Source: Imperialibacter roseus
GTDB taxonomy: Bacteria > Bacteroidota > Bacteroidia > Cytophagales > Cyclobacteriaceae
Assembly (NCBI RefSeq): GCF_032999765.1
Contig: NZ_CP136051.1
Coordinates: 3,324,417 to 3,388,416, forward strand
DNA length: 64,000 bases
Reading direction: 5' to 3'
Both the position numbers and the translations under genes were made by a program. The notes below the pieces were generated by a model. The model saw only the letters and a program-made list of their open reading frames with translations, ran no database searches and was not told the DNA's origin. Of the stretch, positions 45,875-53,742 are shown piece by piece; position 1 is the first letter of the stretch; each line of letters opens with the position of its first letter.

Positions 45875-46435
45875 ATGAAATTGTACATTAAATTCATGGT
45901 CAGCCTGCGTTGCAAACTGCTGGTGAAGGAAGAGCTTGAGAAGCTTGGCCTTCATTATGTGGTACTCGACCTCGGCATGGTGGATGTGCTGGAAGACATC
46001 ACCGAGGAGCAGCGGGAAAAACTGAAACTGAACCTATTAAAATCGGGGCTGGAGTTGCTGGATGATAAAAAAAGCATTCTGATAGATAGGATAAAGAATG
46101 TGATCATCGAAATGATCCACTATACAGATGAACTCCCCAAAGTGAATTACTCCGACTATATCAGTGAGAAACTTGACTACGACTACACCTACCTTTCCAA
46201 TATTTTTTCCGAAGTAAAAGGCATCACTATCCAGCAGTTCATCATTATACACAAGATTGAGCGGGTAAAGGAGCTGCTGCTGTACGATGAGCTCAACCTC
46301 ACTGAGATCTCCTACAAGCTGCACTATAGCAGCGTGGCGCACCTCTCGAATCAGTTTAAGAAGGTAACAGGCCTCTCCCCCACCTTCTTCCGCCAATTGA
46401 AACAAAAGCGGAAGGGAAACCTTGAAAACCTGTGA
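45875..46435 (+). CDS. short AraC-family transcriptional regulator
   Basis: A 186-residue protein. The N-terminal 80 residues (MKLYIKFMVSLRCKLLVKEEL, LGLHYVVLDLG) are a small conserved domain of unknown ligand, with no Cupin-type sensor. The C-terminal AraC/XylS HTH pair is LSEKLDYDYTYLSNIFSEVKG and LTEISYKLHYSSVAHLSNQFK, ending in TGLSPTFFRQLK. This is a widely conserved Bacteroidota protein whose role I do not know. The end of its gene lies on the first of nine promoters that share two TGTAA half-sites 21 bp apart, a spacing suited to an AraC-type dimer. It is the best candidate activator. Confidence 0.85.
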   Translation: MKLYIKFMVSLRCKLLVKEELEKLGLHYVVLDLGMVDVLEDITEEQREKLKLNLLKSGLELLDDKKSILIDRIKNVIIEMIHYTDELPKVNYSDYISEKLDYDYTYLSNIFSEVKGITIQQFIIIHKIERVKELLLYDELNLTEISYKLHYSSVAHLSNQFKKVTGLSPTFFRQLKQKRKGNLENL

Positions 46436-46495
46436 TAAATGTAATACTTACCACTAAGTCTGTAACACTTCCCGCCACCGCTTTTCTCAGTTTTG
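46432..46495 (+). promoter_or_regulatory. regulon promoter 1, before the TonB-like lipoprotein gene
   Basis: GTGA at 46432, half-sites TGTAATAC at 46440 and TGTAACAC at 46461 (21 bp apart), and the -7 element CAGTTTTG at 46488-46495, 27 bp after the second half-site. It overlaps the last codon of the AraC-type gene and lies 120 bp before the ATG at 46616. Confidence 0.8.
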
Positions 46496-46615
46496 CACTG
46501 TTGCTGCGAATGTAAACCAAACAGCCGCAACCGGGAGCAGATAGCCCCGGCCTGCAAGATGCCCGACAGGCAAAAGCTCCTATGCTCATCTAAGAAATTA
46601 ATAACCACAAGTACC

Positions 46616-47194
46616 ATGAAAAAAAACATCAAAGTTTTCGCATTGATCGGTGTGCTCTTTTTAGCGCAATCGTGCGGAACAAAAACTGACAAAAGTAGCG
46701 AGGAAACGAAAGTAGAAGTAACTCCTACCGAAACAGTTAATCTGTCTTCCATTGAGCAAAGGAGAGCCTTTATCAAAAAGGATTCTGCCATGATCGCTGA
46801 AAAAAGAATGAAAGCGTGGAATGAAATGTATGCGAAAACGCCTACTTACACCAACCCCACGGGCACCGTTATCTATCGCAAGGCAGAAGTGAATCCGGTT
46901 TTCGTTGGAGGCGACAGGGCCATGAGAAAATTCCTGAGGGACAACATCGTGTATCCTGAGCAGGCAGAGAAGGATGAGCTGGAGGGAGCGGTATTTGTCG
47001 ACTTTGTTGTGGGTGTTGATGGCACGGTAAGCAATATTGAAGTAACCGACGCTACCAGTGCTGATGTGGACCAGGCATTCAGGACCGAAGCAGTCCGGGT
47101 GGTTGGGTCTATGCCAAAATGGACACCAGGCCGCCAAAACGACAAGCCAGTGAACGTGAAGTACAGTATTCCGATCACTTTTCAAATCATTTAG
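46616..47194 (+). CDS. lipoprotein with a TonB C-terminal domain
   Basis: A 192-residue protein. The lipoprotein signal (KVFALIGVLFLAQSC, Cys near residue 17) is followed by a charged linker and then, at residues about 100-190, a TonB_C domain (RDNIVYPEQAEKDELEGAVF, VDFVVGVDGTVSNIEV, and MPKWTPGRQNDKPVNVKYSIPI). It lacks the membrane anchor and proline-rich rod of a TonB energy transducer, so it is more like the free-standing TonB-domain proteins of Bacteroidota. Its ATG is fixed by the signal sequence, 41 codons into a longer open frame. It is preceded by regulon promoter 1. Confidence 0.85.
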   Translation: MKKNIKVFALIGVLFLAQSCGTKTDKSSEETKVEVTPTETVNLSSIEQRRAFIKKDSAMIAEKRMKAWNEMYAKTPTYTNPTGTVIYRKAEVNPVFVGGDRAMRKFLRDNIVYPEQAEKDELEGAVFVDFVVGVDGTVSNIEVTDATSADVDQAFRTEAVRVVGSMPKWTPGRQNDKPVNVKYSIPITFQII

Positions 47195-47214
47195 GCTGAT
47201 TACTAGGTGCATTC

Positions 47215-47247
47215 AAAAAAGGAGCGGTTTTCACCGCTCTTTTTTTA
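47215..47247 (+). terminator. intrinsic terminator
   Basis: The stem AAAAAAGGAGCGGT (47215-47228) pairs with ACCGCTCTTTTTTT across a 4-base loop and ends in a T-run, just after the TonB-like lipoprotein gene. Confidence 0.88.
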
Positions 47248-47298
47248 TGTCCTTTTTTCGCTGCAGCGTCGCTTGCGACCAAAACCGGGATAAACTCT

Positions 47299-47440
47299 AG
47301 GGCGTGCCCCCCGCCAGCGATGTTCAGTTTGAAACTAACAGAAGTGGTTTGGCGGGGGTCGGGCTATCCGCTGCAAGTCCTCCCCGCCAGCTGGTTCCAC
47401 CCGGGGCGGGTCCGGGCTTTCCGCTGCTATCCCTCACGCA
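47299..47440 (+). repeat. 142-bp dispersed repeat, copy 1
   Basis: GC-rich intergenic element starting AGGGCGTGCC, with an internal GGGTCGGGCTATCCGCTGC and the end GCTATCCCTCACGCA. The same element in reverse complement lies at 49814-49955 and has the same length. Both resemble a repeat that I have seen in several Bacteroidota genomes; function unknown. Confidence 0.75.
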
Positions 47441-47534
47441 GTTCCCACCTGCACTGCCCTGCTGCTTCATCAGGTTTACCATACATCAAACGACAAGCGC
47501 AAAACCTGCGTTCCGGTAGGAACGATAAACGGAA

Positions 47535-47985
47535 ACGCAGAGCACGAGTCCCGTAGGGACGAAACAGCGGTAACCCCGCAACCCATACCAATGCCCTGTC
47601 AGTACCGTCGGTACGGCATATAAAATCCAGGCAGGTAAAAAGGCTTACAGAATATACAGCAGAGGAATCCTCCTACGCCAAATGCTTCGGCTGACAAATG
47701 AGGAACGCAGAGCAACAGTCCCGCAGGGACGAAACAGCGGTAACCCCGCAACCCATACCAATGCCCTGCCAGTGCCGTAGGTACGGCATATAAAATCCAC
47801 GCAAGTAGGAAGGCTTACAAAATATACAGCAGAGGAATCCTCCTACGCCAAATGCTTCGGCTGACAAATGAGGAACGTAGAGCAACAGTCCCTTAGGGAC
47901 GAAACAGCGGTAAACCCCTGAATACCTGCCAATGTTCGGCGAGTGCCGTAGGTACGGCATATAAAATCCAGGAAGTTAGGAAGAC
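47535..47985. repeat. 170-bp tandem repeat, about 2.6 copies
   Basis: Units start at 47535, 47705 and 47875, exactly 170 bp apart. Each has the palindrome GTCCC-GTAGGGAC (GTCCCTTAGGGAC in unit 3), ACGAAACAGCGGTAA, and a second one (GCCGTAGGTACGGCATATAAA). Units 1 and 2 also share a 50-base stretch with AGAGGAATCCTCCTACGCC. No frame is open across them. The third unit is truncated near the hypothetical gene on the other strand. Earlier bases (47488-47534) contain a related fragment TTCCGGTAGGAACGATAAACGG. Confidence 0.85.
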
Positions 47986-47986
47986 T

Positions 47987-48361
47987 TTAACTATACCTAA
48001 GGAACATCCCAATCTTCGGCTCCCCATCCAAGTAAAGTAGCAAATCATCCACCGTTGAAAAGTCCTTTGTAAATGAACTGTTAGTAGTGAACGCCAATAT
48101 TTGCAAATAGAACCTCTGCCCATCATTCTCACCAGATTGCTGAGTGCTCTTGCGCTTTTGGACGGAGGGAACGTATCCGACTGAAACTCTAATTTCAATA
48201 GGAAGTGTTCTCATAAATTTACCAAGAGCAGAAAGCTTAGTCCAATACCAATCTTTGAGCCCGGGACCGCATACCGCAACCTGCGCCATTATTACTTCTG
48301 ATGAAGGAATAGGTTCAAATTGCCTCGTTTGAGACTTCGAAGATGTGGTAAGATTTTCCAT
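47987..48361 (-). CDS. hypothetical protein, 124 residues
   Basis: An open frame of 124 codons with natural amino-acid composition: a Ser-rich N-terminus, then LKDWYWTKLSALGKF, IEIRVSVGYVPSVQK and QRFYLQILAFTTN. It has no signal peptide or membrane segment. I do not recognise it. It ends just beside the tandem repeats and is divergent from nothing: the SRAP gene lies upstream on the same strand, 51 bp away. It is plausible as a gene but unsupported by any motif. Confidence 0.5.
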   Translation of the reverse strand: MENLTTSSKSQTRQFEPIPSSEVIMAQVAVCGPGLKDWYWTKLSALGKFMRTLPIEIRVSVGYVPSVQKRKSTQQSGENDGQRFYLQILAFTTNSSFTKDFSTVDDLLLYLDGEPKIGMFLRYS

Positions 48362-48412
48362 TCAACAATCTATGCTAACGGCTGCTAAATACCAGCGGAG
48401 GCAGGAAGAAAA

Positions 48413-49186
48413 TTACCCAGGGTAAATCTCCGAAATCGGCATTATCAGCGACTCGTCATCTTCTGGAATAGGAAGCTTCTTTTTTGCGATCACGGTATCC
48501 ACCTCAAAAGTTTCGAAGCCGGAGGAATCAAATGGGCCAAAGAACGAAATGATTTGATCCTCCGTCAATTGAGGATCGAGCCAATCGTAAACCAATTTTG
48601 GTGGTATTATAAGCGGGCTTCTTGGGTGTAGCACAGGCTTCATGATTGGAGCCGCTGCTGTTGTAATCAAAGAAAATCCGGGATAGTATTCCCCTGTTTC
48701 CTTGTCGGTTATCCAGTCATAGATGGCACCGAGGAAGAAGGCAGGGTATTCAACTTCAGCAGTTTTTTTGCGGATGATAAACTTCTTTTTTGGCTTACCA
48801 CCAAGTGGCTGTTCAACAAAGAAATTCGCCGGAACAACACAACGTCGTTTAATAATTTGCTCACGGGCAAAAGGGTTAGTGAAGATTTCCCAGGGGCCGT
48901 CATAATTGGGGTCTTCGCTCTGGTTGTGAAACCCACCTTCGCTCCTAACATTAAACCGCCAGCTCAATTTCCCTTTGTACTCATGGTAATAGCCGAATTG
49001 GGCCTGAATCATTTCACCAGGATCCTCCTGAAGGATAGCCCAGCATCTCGACCCTGTAGGGTTGTGATAAGTTTTGGTAACGGGTGTTGAATCAAGGATT
49101 TCCTGGAGGTGTTTCATGTCCTCCCTGGCATCCGCCCAATCGTCACGAGTCATCCTTTCTGAAAAGTATCCCAACTGTCCACACAT
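48413..49186 (-). CDS. SOS response-associated peptidase (SRAP, YedK/HMCES type)
   Basis: A 257-residue protein that crosslinks to abasic sites in single-stranded DNA through its Cys2. The sequence starts MCGQLGY, so the catalytic cysteine is exposed once Met is removed. The DNA-binding NVRSEGG is near residue 79, the glutamate is in FFVEQP and the histidine in LHPRSPLIIPP near 193. In YedK that motif reads HDRMP. It lies inside the segment bounded by the inverted 142-bp repeats, which suggests acquisition or movement. Confidence 0.9.
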   Translation of the reverse strand: MCGQLGYFSERMTRDDWADAREDMKHLQEILDSTPVTKTYHNPTGSRCWAILQEDPGEMIQAQFGYYHEYKGKLSWRFNVRSEGGFHNQSEDPNYDGPWEIFTNPFAREQIIKRRCVVPANFFVEQPLGGKPKKKFIIRKKTAEVEYPAFFLGAIYDWITDKETGEYYPGFSLITTAAAPIMKPVLHPRSPLIIPPKLVYDWLDPQLTEDQIISFFGPFDSSGFETFEVDTVIAKKKLPIPEDDESLIMPISEIYPG

Positions 49187-49202
49187 GATTGATAAGTTTT
49201 AA

Positions 49203-49379
49203 GTTGCGCCAATAGCCATTAAAAATATCAATTTCCGGCGAAAAGCCATTGACTTTATCAAAACCCATGGTTTCGACTATATTTTCAGCGACATGAACCG
49301 CCTGGAAGAAGGCGCCCGAAACCACAAAGCTGGCCTTGACCTGCTGGCCTACCTGAAAAAGGCCAGGGTGATATTGTGA
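49203..49379 (+). pseudogene. gene fragment, receiver-like domain piece
   Basis: After a TAA an open stretch of 58 codons reads IDFIKTHGFDYIFSDMNR, then EGARNHKAGLDLLAYLKK and ends in TGA. The pattern resembles the central part (strand with Asp, then AGxxLL) of receiver-like domains. There is no start and no end of the domain, so it is a relic. Confidence 0.4.
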
Positions 49380-49464
49380 AAGCGACGGAAAAGCAGAAAG
49401 TGCTACTGACGAACGATTCGAAGGAGTTGTTTGATGAGACTTTCTTCTATTTGATTTTCCTTAC

Positions 49465-49602
49465 TCATTCATCTGCTTTCAATAAATCTTTAGGATCAAC
49501 TTCAAGGATTTTTGCCATCTCAAAGAACACCTACGATTCTGGTAGCTGTCTGATTTGTGCTGAGCCGTCCACCCAGTTATAGCACGTCCCCGGTTTCCCG
49601 AC
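49465..49602 (-). pseudogene. relic of a small XRE-type HTH protein
   Basis: On the minus strand a frame reads GTCYNWVDGSAQIRQLPES, then a TAG stop, then VFFEMAKILEVDPKDLLKA and a final stop. The shape N-W-xx-G ... A-x-x-L-x-V-x-x-x-x-L resembles the end of an HTH_3 domain. The internal stop and missing N-terminus make it a pseudogene fragment. Confidence 0.4.
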
Positions 49603-49757
49603 CAACCAAGTTAGAATTTAAATTTTTTCTATTCAGGTTTCAATGCAAAAAGCATGTAAATATTCCAGTGTGAGGACATCTTTTAAGCTACGCTGAGTGA
49701 CGACTGTGATAGAAGTGATGGAGGCAGTGGCAGATCGGCAGCCTAGCCTTGAAGCTC

Positions 49758-49803
49758 ATTAAAGAGGTCGCTCTGTCCTGAAGCACAGAGCGACCTCTTT
49801 AAT
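49758..49803. repeat. REP-like hairpin A
   Basis: Nineteen-base perfect arms (ATTAAAGAGGTCGCTCTGT and its complement, 49785-49803) enclose an 8-base loop. It is related to hairpin B at 50039-50114, which shares ATTAAAGAGGT and ACTCTCTGC-type ends. A transcribed terminator is unlikely since no T-run follows. Confidence 0.75.
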
Positions 49804-49813
49804 CAGGATTTCT

Positions 49814-49955
49814 TGCGTGAGGGATAGTAGTGGAAAGCCCGGAGGGTGAAGCACGAGGCACGAAGTGCTCACCTGAGGACTTGCAGCGAATAGCCCGACC
49901 CCGCCAATCGAGCAGGTTACTTTCAACCGGAATGCGGCTGGCGGGGGCACGCCCC
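49814..49955 (-). repeat. 142-bp dispersed repeat, copy 2 (inverted)
   Basis: Reverse complement of the element at 47299-47440, again 142 bp, with the TGCGTGAGGGATAGTAG end at 49814. The two copies face each other and enclose 2.66 kb with the tandem repeats, hypothetical and SRAP genes and the relics. Divergence between copies is mostly in the middle. Confidence 0.75.
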
Positions 49956-50038
49956 AATACAAAATATTCCACATGCATGGCTTTTAGCTATTCCCCGGGG
50001 CTTTGGCTATGTCCACGACGTGGTTGCAGCCCAGCACG

Positions 50039-50114
50039 ATTAAAGAGGTTACTCTCTGCACGAGTGATTAAAGAGGTTACTCTCTGCAGGAGCGCAGAGA
50101 GTAACCTCTTTAAT
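50039..50114. repeat. REP-like hairpin B with a duplicated arm
   Basis: Two direct copies of ATTAAAGAGGTTACTCTCTGC (50039 and 50067) are followed by its reverse complement at 50094-50114. The second copy forms a 21-bp stem with a 6-base loop. Function unknown; it is a structure related to hairpin A. Confidence 0.75.
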
Positions 50115-50192
50115 GGCTCGGGCAAGTTGAACGACATGTCGGTTACTAACAGTCGATCTTCTCTCCTGCTCCTGGTGGTGCAATCAAAACCT

Positions 50193-50256
50193 GCGATATA
50201 TGTAACTCTCTTTGGGCAGCGTGTAAGTAAAGCCGTGCCAAACTGTATCAATTTTG
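50193..50256 (+). promoter_or_regulatory. regulon promoter 2, before the first DUF3494 protein
   Basis: GCGA at 50193 (GTGA in the others), half-sites TGTAACTC at 50201 and TGTAAGTA at 50222, and the -7 CAATTTTG at 50249-50256, with identical spacings. The leader to the ATG at 50357 is 100 bases. Confidence 0.8.
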
Positions 50257-50356
50257 TATCATCAAAGCCTCGCCTGTTCGTCAGGTGCTCTCCTTTGCGG
50301 CTAATGAGTAAATACTCCCCGGCCCCGCTAGTAGCGGACATTTAAAAAACACAATC

Positions 50357-52057
50357 ATGATATTGAAAAAAACATTTGCCGCCATAGCTATGGCCACCGT
50401 GGTGATGATAGCAGGGTGTAACAAAGACAAGGACAACGATCCTACACCTTTAATTCCTCAGGCAGTTAGTTCTGCGCCTGCCAATGACGCTACCGACGTG
50501 GAGACGAGCGCTACCGTGAGCATTTCATTTAATAAGAACATGGACGCTGCTACCATCAGCAGCACCACTTTTACCTTGCTGGCCGGCACTGAGGCCGTGG
50601 CAGGTGCGGTTACTTATGCCGACTCAACGGCCACCTTCACTCCCACCAATGAGCTTGCTGCCAGCACGCTGTTTACAGCTACGCTCACAACGGGTGCGAA
50701 AGACGTGGATGGTCTGTCGCTGGAGGAAGATTACACTTTCAGCTTTACTACAGGCCTGGCGCCTGACAGAACTGCGCCAACTGTGACAGCGATAACCCCT
50801 CAGAATGACGGGGTGAATGTGTCGCTCAGTCAGGCCATTACGGTAACGTTCAGCGAGGAAATGGACGCTGCTACCATCAACACCACTTCGGTGCTGCTTG
50901 CCAGCGGCACAACGGCCGTAACAGGCGCAGTGACCTACACAGGCATGGTGGCCACCTTCACGCCTGCTGCCAGCTTGCAGGCAGGCCTTGTTTACACGGC
51001 CACGGTAACAGTGGCAGTATCTGACCTAAAAGGCAATGCCATGGCAGCCGCCAGGGTGTGGTCGTTCACAACCGACGTGCTCCCCACTGCCACGGCCACT
51101 TCGCCGCTTAACAACGCCACCGGTGTTGCCCGCAACAAGGTGCTCTCTATCACTTTCAGCGAAGCGATGGATGCGTCAACAGTAAATAGCACCAACTTTG
51201 TGCTGAAGCAGGGAACTGCGGCTGTAGCCGGCTCGGTGAACTATTCAGGCACTGTGGCTACCTTTACGCCCACAAGTTTATTGACAGCTGGCACGGTTTA
51301 CACTGCCACTGTAACCACCGGCGTGAAAGACCTGGGTGGAAATGCCCTGGCTGTTCCTCAGGTGTGGAGCTTTACCACGGGCACTGTTGCCGGACTGGCA
51401 GTGGTGAACCTGGGCATGTCGGGTGATTACGTGATCCTGGCCAAAACAGCCATCAACAACATCCCCAACTCGGCGATTACCGGTGACTTAGGCCTGAGCC
51501 CTGCAGCCACTTCTTTTATCACTGGTTTCGCTCTGACCAACGCCACAGGTTACGCTACGTCTCCCCAGGTAACAGGCAAGGTGTATGCAGCCGACATGGC
51601 TTCGCCTACATCGACCAACCTGACTACAGCGGTAGAAAACATGATCACTGCCTACAACGATGCGGCAGGCAGGCCTACGCCTGACTTTTCGGAGCTGGGC
51701 ACGGGCAATATCGGTGGACAAACCCTGGCGGCCGGTCTGTACAAATGGACAAGCACGGTGACCATCCCATCTGACCTGGTCATTTCGGGCACTGCCGATG
51801 ATGTGTGGATTTTCCAGATCAGCGGCGACCTGACCATGAGCTCAGCAGTGAATATGACCTTGAGCGGTGGAGCGCAGGCCAAAAACATTTTCTGGCAAGT
51901 GGCTGGTGAGGTAACCATTGGTACTACCTCTCACTTTGAAGGTGTGATACTGTCGATGACGGGCATTACCATGCAAACTGGTGCTTCCATGAATGGCATA
52001 GCGCTGGCACAAACTGCGGTAATTCTCGATCAGAATACCGTGGTGAAGCCACAATAA
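50357..52057 (+). CDS. lipoprotein with three Ig-like Big_5 domains and an ice-binding-like DUF3494 domain
   Basis: A 566-residue protein. The lipoprotein signal is AIAMATVVMIAGC (Cys at residue 21). Three Big_5 (SbsA Ig-like) repeats follow, about 36-130, 137-230 and 237-332, each with NMDAATI or EAMDAST and a YTATVT-type strand. The C-terminal 225 residues are the DUF3494 domain (DYVILAKTAINNIPNSAITG, NDAAGRPTPDF, GLYKWTSTVTIPSD), the beta-helix that in some proteins binds ice. The Cys plus KDKDND suggests surface display. It is driven by regulon promoter 2. The next gene is a shorter paralogue. Ice binding is not shown by sequence alone; adhesion is the alternative. Confidence 0.88.
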   Translation: MILKKTFAAIAMATVVMIAGCNKDKDNDPTPLIPQAVSSAPANDATDVETSATVSISFNKNMDAATISSTTFTLLAGTEAVAGAVTYADSTATFTPTNELAASTLFTATLTTGAKDVDGLSLEEDYTFSFTTGLAPDRTAPTVTAITPQNDGVNVSLSQAITVTFSEEMDAATINTTSVLLASGTTAVTGAVTYTGMVATFTPAASLQAGLVYTATVTVAVSDLKGNAMAAARVWSFTTDVLPTATATSPLNNATGVARNKVLSITFSEAMDASTVNSTNFVLKQGTAAVAGSVNYSGTVATFTPTSLLTAGTVYTATVTTGVKDLGGNALAVPQVWSFTTGTVAGLAVVNLGMSGDYVILAKTAINNIPNSAITGDLGLSPAATSFITGFALTNATGYATSPQVTGKVYAADMASPTSTNLTTAVENMITAYNDAAGRPTPDFSELGTGNIGGQTLAAGLYKWTSTVTIPSDLVISGTADDVWIFQISGDLTMSSAVNMTLSGGAQAKNIFWQVAGEVTIGTTSHFEGVILSMTGITMQTGASMNGIALAQTAVILDQNTVVKPQ

Positions 52058-52099
52058 TCTCTTTAAACGGCGACGACAATCGCTGGATGTACTGCAAAG

Positions 52100-52138
52100 A
52101 AGGGCATGGTGCTATCACCTTGCCCTTTTTTGTTTTTT
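52100..52138 (+). terminator. intrinsic terminator
   Basis: The stem AAGGGCATGGTG (52100-52111) with CACCTTGCCCTT (52116-52127) precedes a T-rich run, after the first DUF3494 gene. Confidence 0.85.
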
Positions 52139-52204
52139 CGTTCTCCGCTTTCATGCCAGCTATTACTCAGCTAATTAAGGCCCTGGCCGGCATTCCTTGT
52201 ATAT

Positions 52205-52268
52205 GTGATATATGTAAGACTCCTCAGGCAAAGTGTAATACAAAGCCCCGGCAATCGACCCACCTTTG
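52205..52268 (+). promoter_or_regulatory. regulon promoter 3, before the second DUF3494 protein
   Basis: GTGA at 52205, half-sites TGTAAGAC at 52213 and TGTAATAC at 52234, and the -7 CACCTTTG at 52261-52268, at the shared spacing. The 99-base leader is similar to that of promoter 2, which shows that the promoter was duplicated along with the gene. Confidence 0.82.
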
Positions 52269-52367
52269 CATCATCGAAGGTTCGCCTGCATGTCAGATGC
52301 GACCTTTGCGGCTTTTGAGTAAACACTCCGAAGCCCCGCCAGCAGCGGAAAGTTAAAAAAAACACAT

Positions 52368-53441
52368 ATGATTTTGAAGAAAACATTTGCCTCCGTAGCC
52401 CTGGCAGCGGCAGTTTTGTTTGTAGGCTGTAATAAGGACGACGACAACGTAGATCCAAGTATCCCTACAGTAGTATCGGTTTCTCCCGCCAATGATGACA
52501 CAGACATTGAGCGTAATGCAGTAATTGAATTCGAATTCAGCGAAGAAATGGATCCTGCCACAGTGAACACGACCACCTTTCAACTGAAGCAGGGAAGCAC
52601 GCTTGTGCCTGGCGCAGTGGCCTATGAGGGCACCACCGCTACGTTTACTCCTACCAATAGTTTAGCTGCGGGTACTGTTTACACAGCTATCATTAGCAAG
52701 GACGTGAAAGACCTCGCAGGTCATGGCATTGCCGAAGCGAAGGAATGGTCATTTACCACTGGCGGCAGCACTGCTACCATTGCACCGGTGAACCTGGGTA
52801 CCTCAGCCAACTATGTGGTGCTGGCGAAGACGGCGATTAACAATAGCCCCACTTCAGCCATTACTGGTGACCTGGGCATAAGCCCTGCGGCCGAATCGTA
52901 CATCACAGGACTGGCGTTGACAGATGATACCGGATTTGCCACTTCGGCTCAGGTAACAGGAAGGGTGTTTGCCGCAGACATGGTGTCGCCTACGTCAAGT
53001 AACCTGACCACTGCTATTGACAACATGAACACGGCTTACAACGATGCGGCCGGGCGTCCTTCTCCCGACTTCTTTGAGCTAAGCACGGGAAACATCGGAG
53101 GAAAAACACTCTCTCCAGGAGTATACAAGTGGACAAGCACAGTAACTGTGCCCGCAAGTATCACTATTAACGGCGGTGCCAACGATATCTGGATCTTCCA
53201 GATTGCGGAGAACTTAACTGTGAGCTCGGCTGTGAATGTGACCCTGAGCGGCGGCGCACAAGCCAAAAATATATTCTGGCAGGTGGCTGGCGAAGTAACC
53301 ATAGGAACAACCGCCCATTTTGAGGGCGTGATTCTATCCAAAACTGGTATCACCCTGGGCACCGGAGCTTCATTGAAAGGACGGGCACTGGCACAAACGG
53401 CAGTCATTCTTGATGCCAATGTGGTGGTTCAGCCTCAATAA
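52368..53441 (+). CDS. lipoprotein with one Big_5 domain and a DUF3494 domain
   Basis: A 357-residue paralogue of the preceding protein. The N-terminus MILKKTFASVALAAAVLF and Cys21 are nearly the same, one Big_5 domain runs from about 36 to 130 (EEMDPATVNTTTF), and DUF3494 covers about 140-355. Both share NDAAGRPSPDF-type, GGAQAKNIFWQVAGEVTIGT and the AQTAVILD ending. The two genes thus arose by tandem duplication, with loss or gain of two Ig repeats. Role is presumably the same surface or ice/particle binding. Confidence 0.88.
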   Translation: MILKKTFASVALAAAVLFVGCNKDDDNVDPSIPTVVSVSPANDDTDIERNAVIEFEFSEEMDPATVNTTTFQLKQGSTLVPGAVAYEGTTATFTPTNSLAAGTVYTAIISKDVKDLAGHGIAEAKEWSFTTGGSTATIAPVNLGTSANYVVLAKTAINNSPTSAITGDLGISPAAESYITGLALTDDTGFATSAQVTGRVFAADMVSPTSSNLTTAIDNMNTAYNDAAGRPSPDFFELSTGNIGGKTLSPGVYKWTSTVTVPASITINGGANDIWIFQIAENLTVSSAVNVTLSGGAQAKNIFWQVAGEVTIGTTAHFEGVILSKTGITLGTGASLKGRALAQTAVILDANVVVQPQ

Positions 53442-53471
53442 GATAATATAGTTAGGTTGAGTTTTTTAAAT

Positions 53472-53512
53472 GGAAAGGGCGGGGTGTTTTCACTCCTGCC
53501 CTTTTCCGTTTT
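53472..53512 (+). terminator. intrinsic terminator
   Basis: GGAAAGGGC and GCCCTTTTCC arms around a loop with a small mismatch, followed by GTTTT, after the second DUF3494 gene. Confidence 0.6.
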
Positions 53513-53580
53513 AAGGCATTTGTAGTCGCTTTCCGAGCCTTACATTTCTCTGGAAAGCTCTTGTAAACTATTTAAAACCA

Positions 53581-53644
53581 GTGATTTATATAAGATCCAC
53601 ATGAAAGACTGTAAGACTTTGCTGCTCGAAATACCGCTGCTTTG
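53581..53644 (+). promoter_or_regulatory. regulon promoter 4, before the third DUF3494 protein
   Basis: GTGA at 53581, half-sites TATAAGAT at 53589 and TGTAAGAC at 53610, and the -7 CTGCTTTG at 53637-53644, with the same spacings as the others. The leader to the ATG at 53743 is 98 bases. Confidence 0.78.
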
Positions 53645-53742
53645 TAGTGGGGCATTGCTCACCTGAAATGCTGTTCGCAGGCAGGTCAGCATTTCTTATC
53701 GCCCCGGTTCAACCAGCGAAACAGTGCTTAAAACAAATAATT

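Noticed and set aside
47535-47985. CRISPR array
   Set aside because: The 170-bp units are near-identical throughout, with no short repeats separated by unique spacers and no cas genes in the window.
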